Shown: positions 63,835 to 64,000 of the stretch, piece by piece
How the letters are laid out: the number at the start of each line of letters is the position of its first letter
How positions within the stretch are numbered: the first letter of the stretch is position 1
From: Gadus chalcogrammus
Lineage: Eukaryota; Chordata; Actinopteri; Gadiformes; Gadidae
DNA length: 64,000 nucleotides
Reading direction: 5' to 3'
NCBI RefSeq assembly: GCF_026213295.1
Contig: NC_079419.1
Location: forward strand, 27,071,206 to 27,135,205
Program-made: the position numbers and the translations under genes
Notes under the pieces: model-generated
Seen by the model: only the letters and a program-made list of their open reading frames with translations
Databases searched by the model: none
What the model was told of the DNA's origin: nothing

Positions 63835-64000
63835 CTTAAAAACGATAGCGCTCGTGAAGAAAATTATCAGGAAAATAAAGTATATCCAACCGGGGTCTTA
63901 ATAATCGTTCCTCATGGAGATTCCTTCTGAGGATCGAAGCCTCTACGTACACAGGCTCTCGTAGAAAAGGACATGCCATTTCTAACACTTCCTTCTGTCG
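63835..64000 (-). pseudogene. HARBI-c transposase N-terminus (runs off window)
   Basis: The minus strand from the window edge reads MACPFLREPVYVEASILRRN, LHEERLLRPRLDI, FPDNFLHERYRF, then a stop or intron. This is the start of HARBI1-type transposases (REPVD...RR...R...PRLD...F.DD.L.ERYRF). Reading direction is from the edge leftwards, so the catalytic part would be expected left of 63830 but is not seen; it may be spliced or deleted. Confidence 0.6.

Larger units (their letters stand above)
62070..64000. mobile_element. HARBI-c: PIF/Harbinger element, left part
   Basis: The left end GAGGCCTGTTTCAGGTAGCA GGTTTAAC (spaced) followed by CTCTGAGTTTAATCC is a terminus I associate with fish Harbingers. 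A Myb/SANT-like gene lies on plus and the start of a HARBI1-type transposase on minus at the window edge. The right end is outside. Confidence 0.75.

Overview
The window looks like accessory DNA from a ray-finned fish (teleost). I see no host gene, no rRNA and no CRISPR. Almost everything recognisable is transposable element sequence of kinds typical of teleost genomes: L2-like and other jockey-superfamily LINEs, PIF/Harbinger elements encoding both a HARBI1-type transposase and a Myb/SANT-like partner, hAT elements with 8-bp target duplications, piggyBac, TTAA-target elements, Ty3/gypsy elements and a gamma/epsilon-like endogenous retrovirus (ERV), plus long CA/TG microsatellites. The species cannot be named from sequence alone. 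All family names come from motifs read by eye; no database search was run.

The main result is the layering. Many boundaries can be placed exactly because target-site duplications (TSDs) are visible and because removing the insert rejoins the interrupted gene. Nest 1 (about 1.7-17.3 kb): a Harbinger transposase gene on the minus strand is cut by a LINE (1918-3892) and by a hAT-like element (4011-16009). That hAT holds an L2-like LINE (about 4231-15402). The LINE holds a 10.3-kb foldback element (FB1, 4675-14989, arms about 2.6 kb). The left arm of FB1 holds a defective ERV (5277-10129) and a TTAA mini-element; its right arm holds a 157-bp hAT mini-element. Nest 2 (26.9-31.4 kb): a second foldback (FB2), with a hAT in its left arm. 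Nest 3 (37.9-54.8 kb): a decayed Ty3/gypsy element (G2) whose RNase H is split by a 1.54-kb solo LTR and whose integrase is split by a 7-kb hAT. That hAT holds a LINE whose ORF1 is split by another hAT. The end of G2 pol is split by a 690-bp copy of part of its own 3' LTR.

Other regions: 0-1 kb, exons of a hAT transposase. 17.3-21.5 kb, a partial second copy of the G2 LTR carrying two related TTAA elements. 21.5-26.9 kb, hAT fragments and a decayed, intron-bearing piggyBac. 32.5-37.5 kb, a young Ty3/gypsy element with integrase upstream of reverse transcriptase (the Gmr1-type order). 55.0-57.3 kb, a Harbinger with both genes, then a hAT mini-element. 57.3-60 kb, microsatellite-rich DNA without recognisable genes. 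60-62 kb, two terminal-inverted-repeat elements, one with a tRNA-like segment. 62-64 kb, the start of another two-gene Harbinger running off the window.

The G2 LTR copies at 17-21.5 kb and 52.4-54.8 kb lie in the same orientation. One reading is that 17-55 kb is a single LTR retrotransposon inflated by later insertions; this is inference. Most coding regions are broken. The best-preserved reading frames are the RT of the first LINE, ORF1 of the third LINE (once its hAT is discounted) and parts of the Gmr1-like element.
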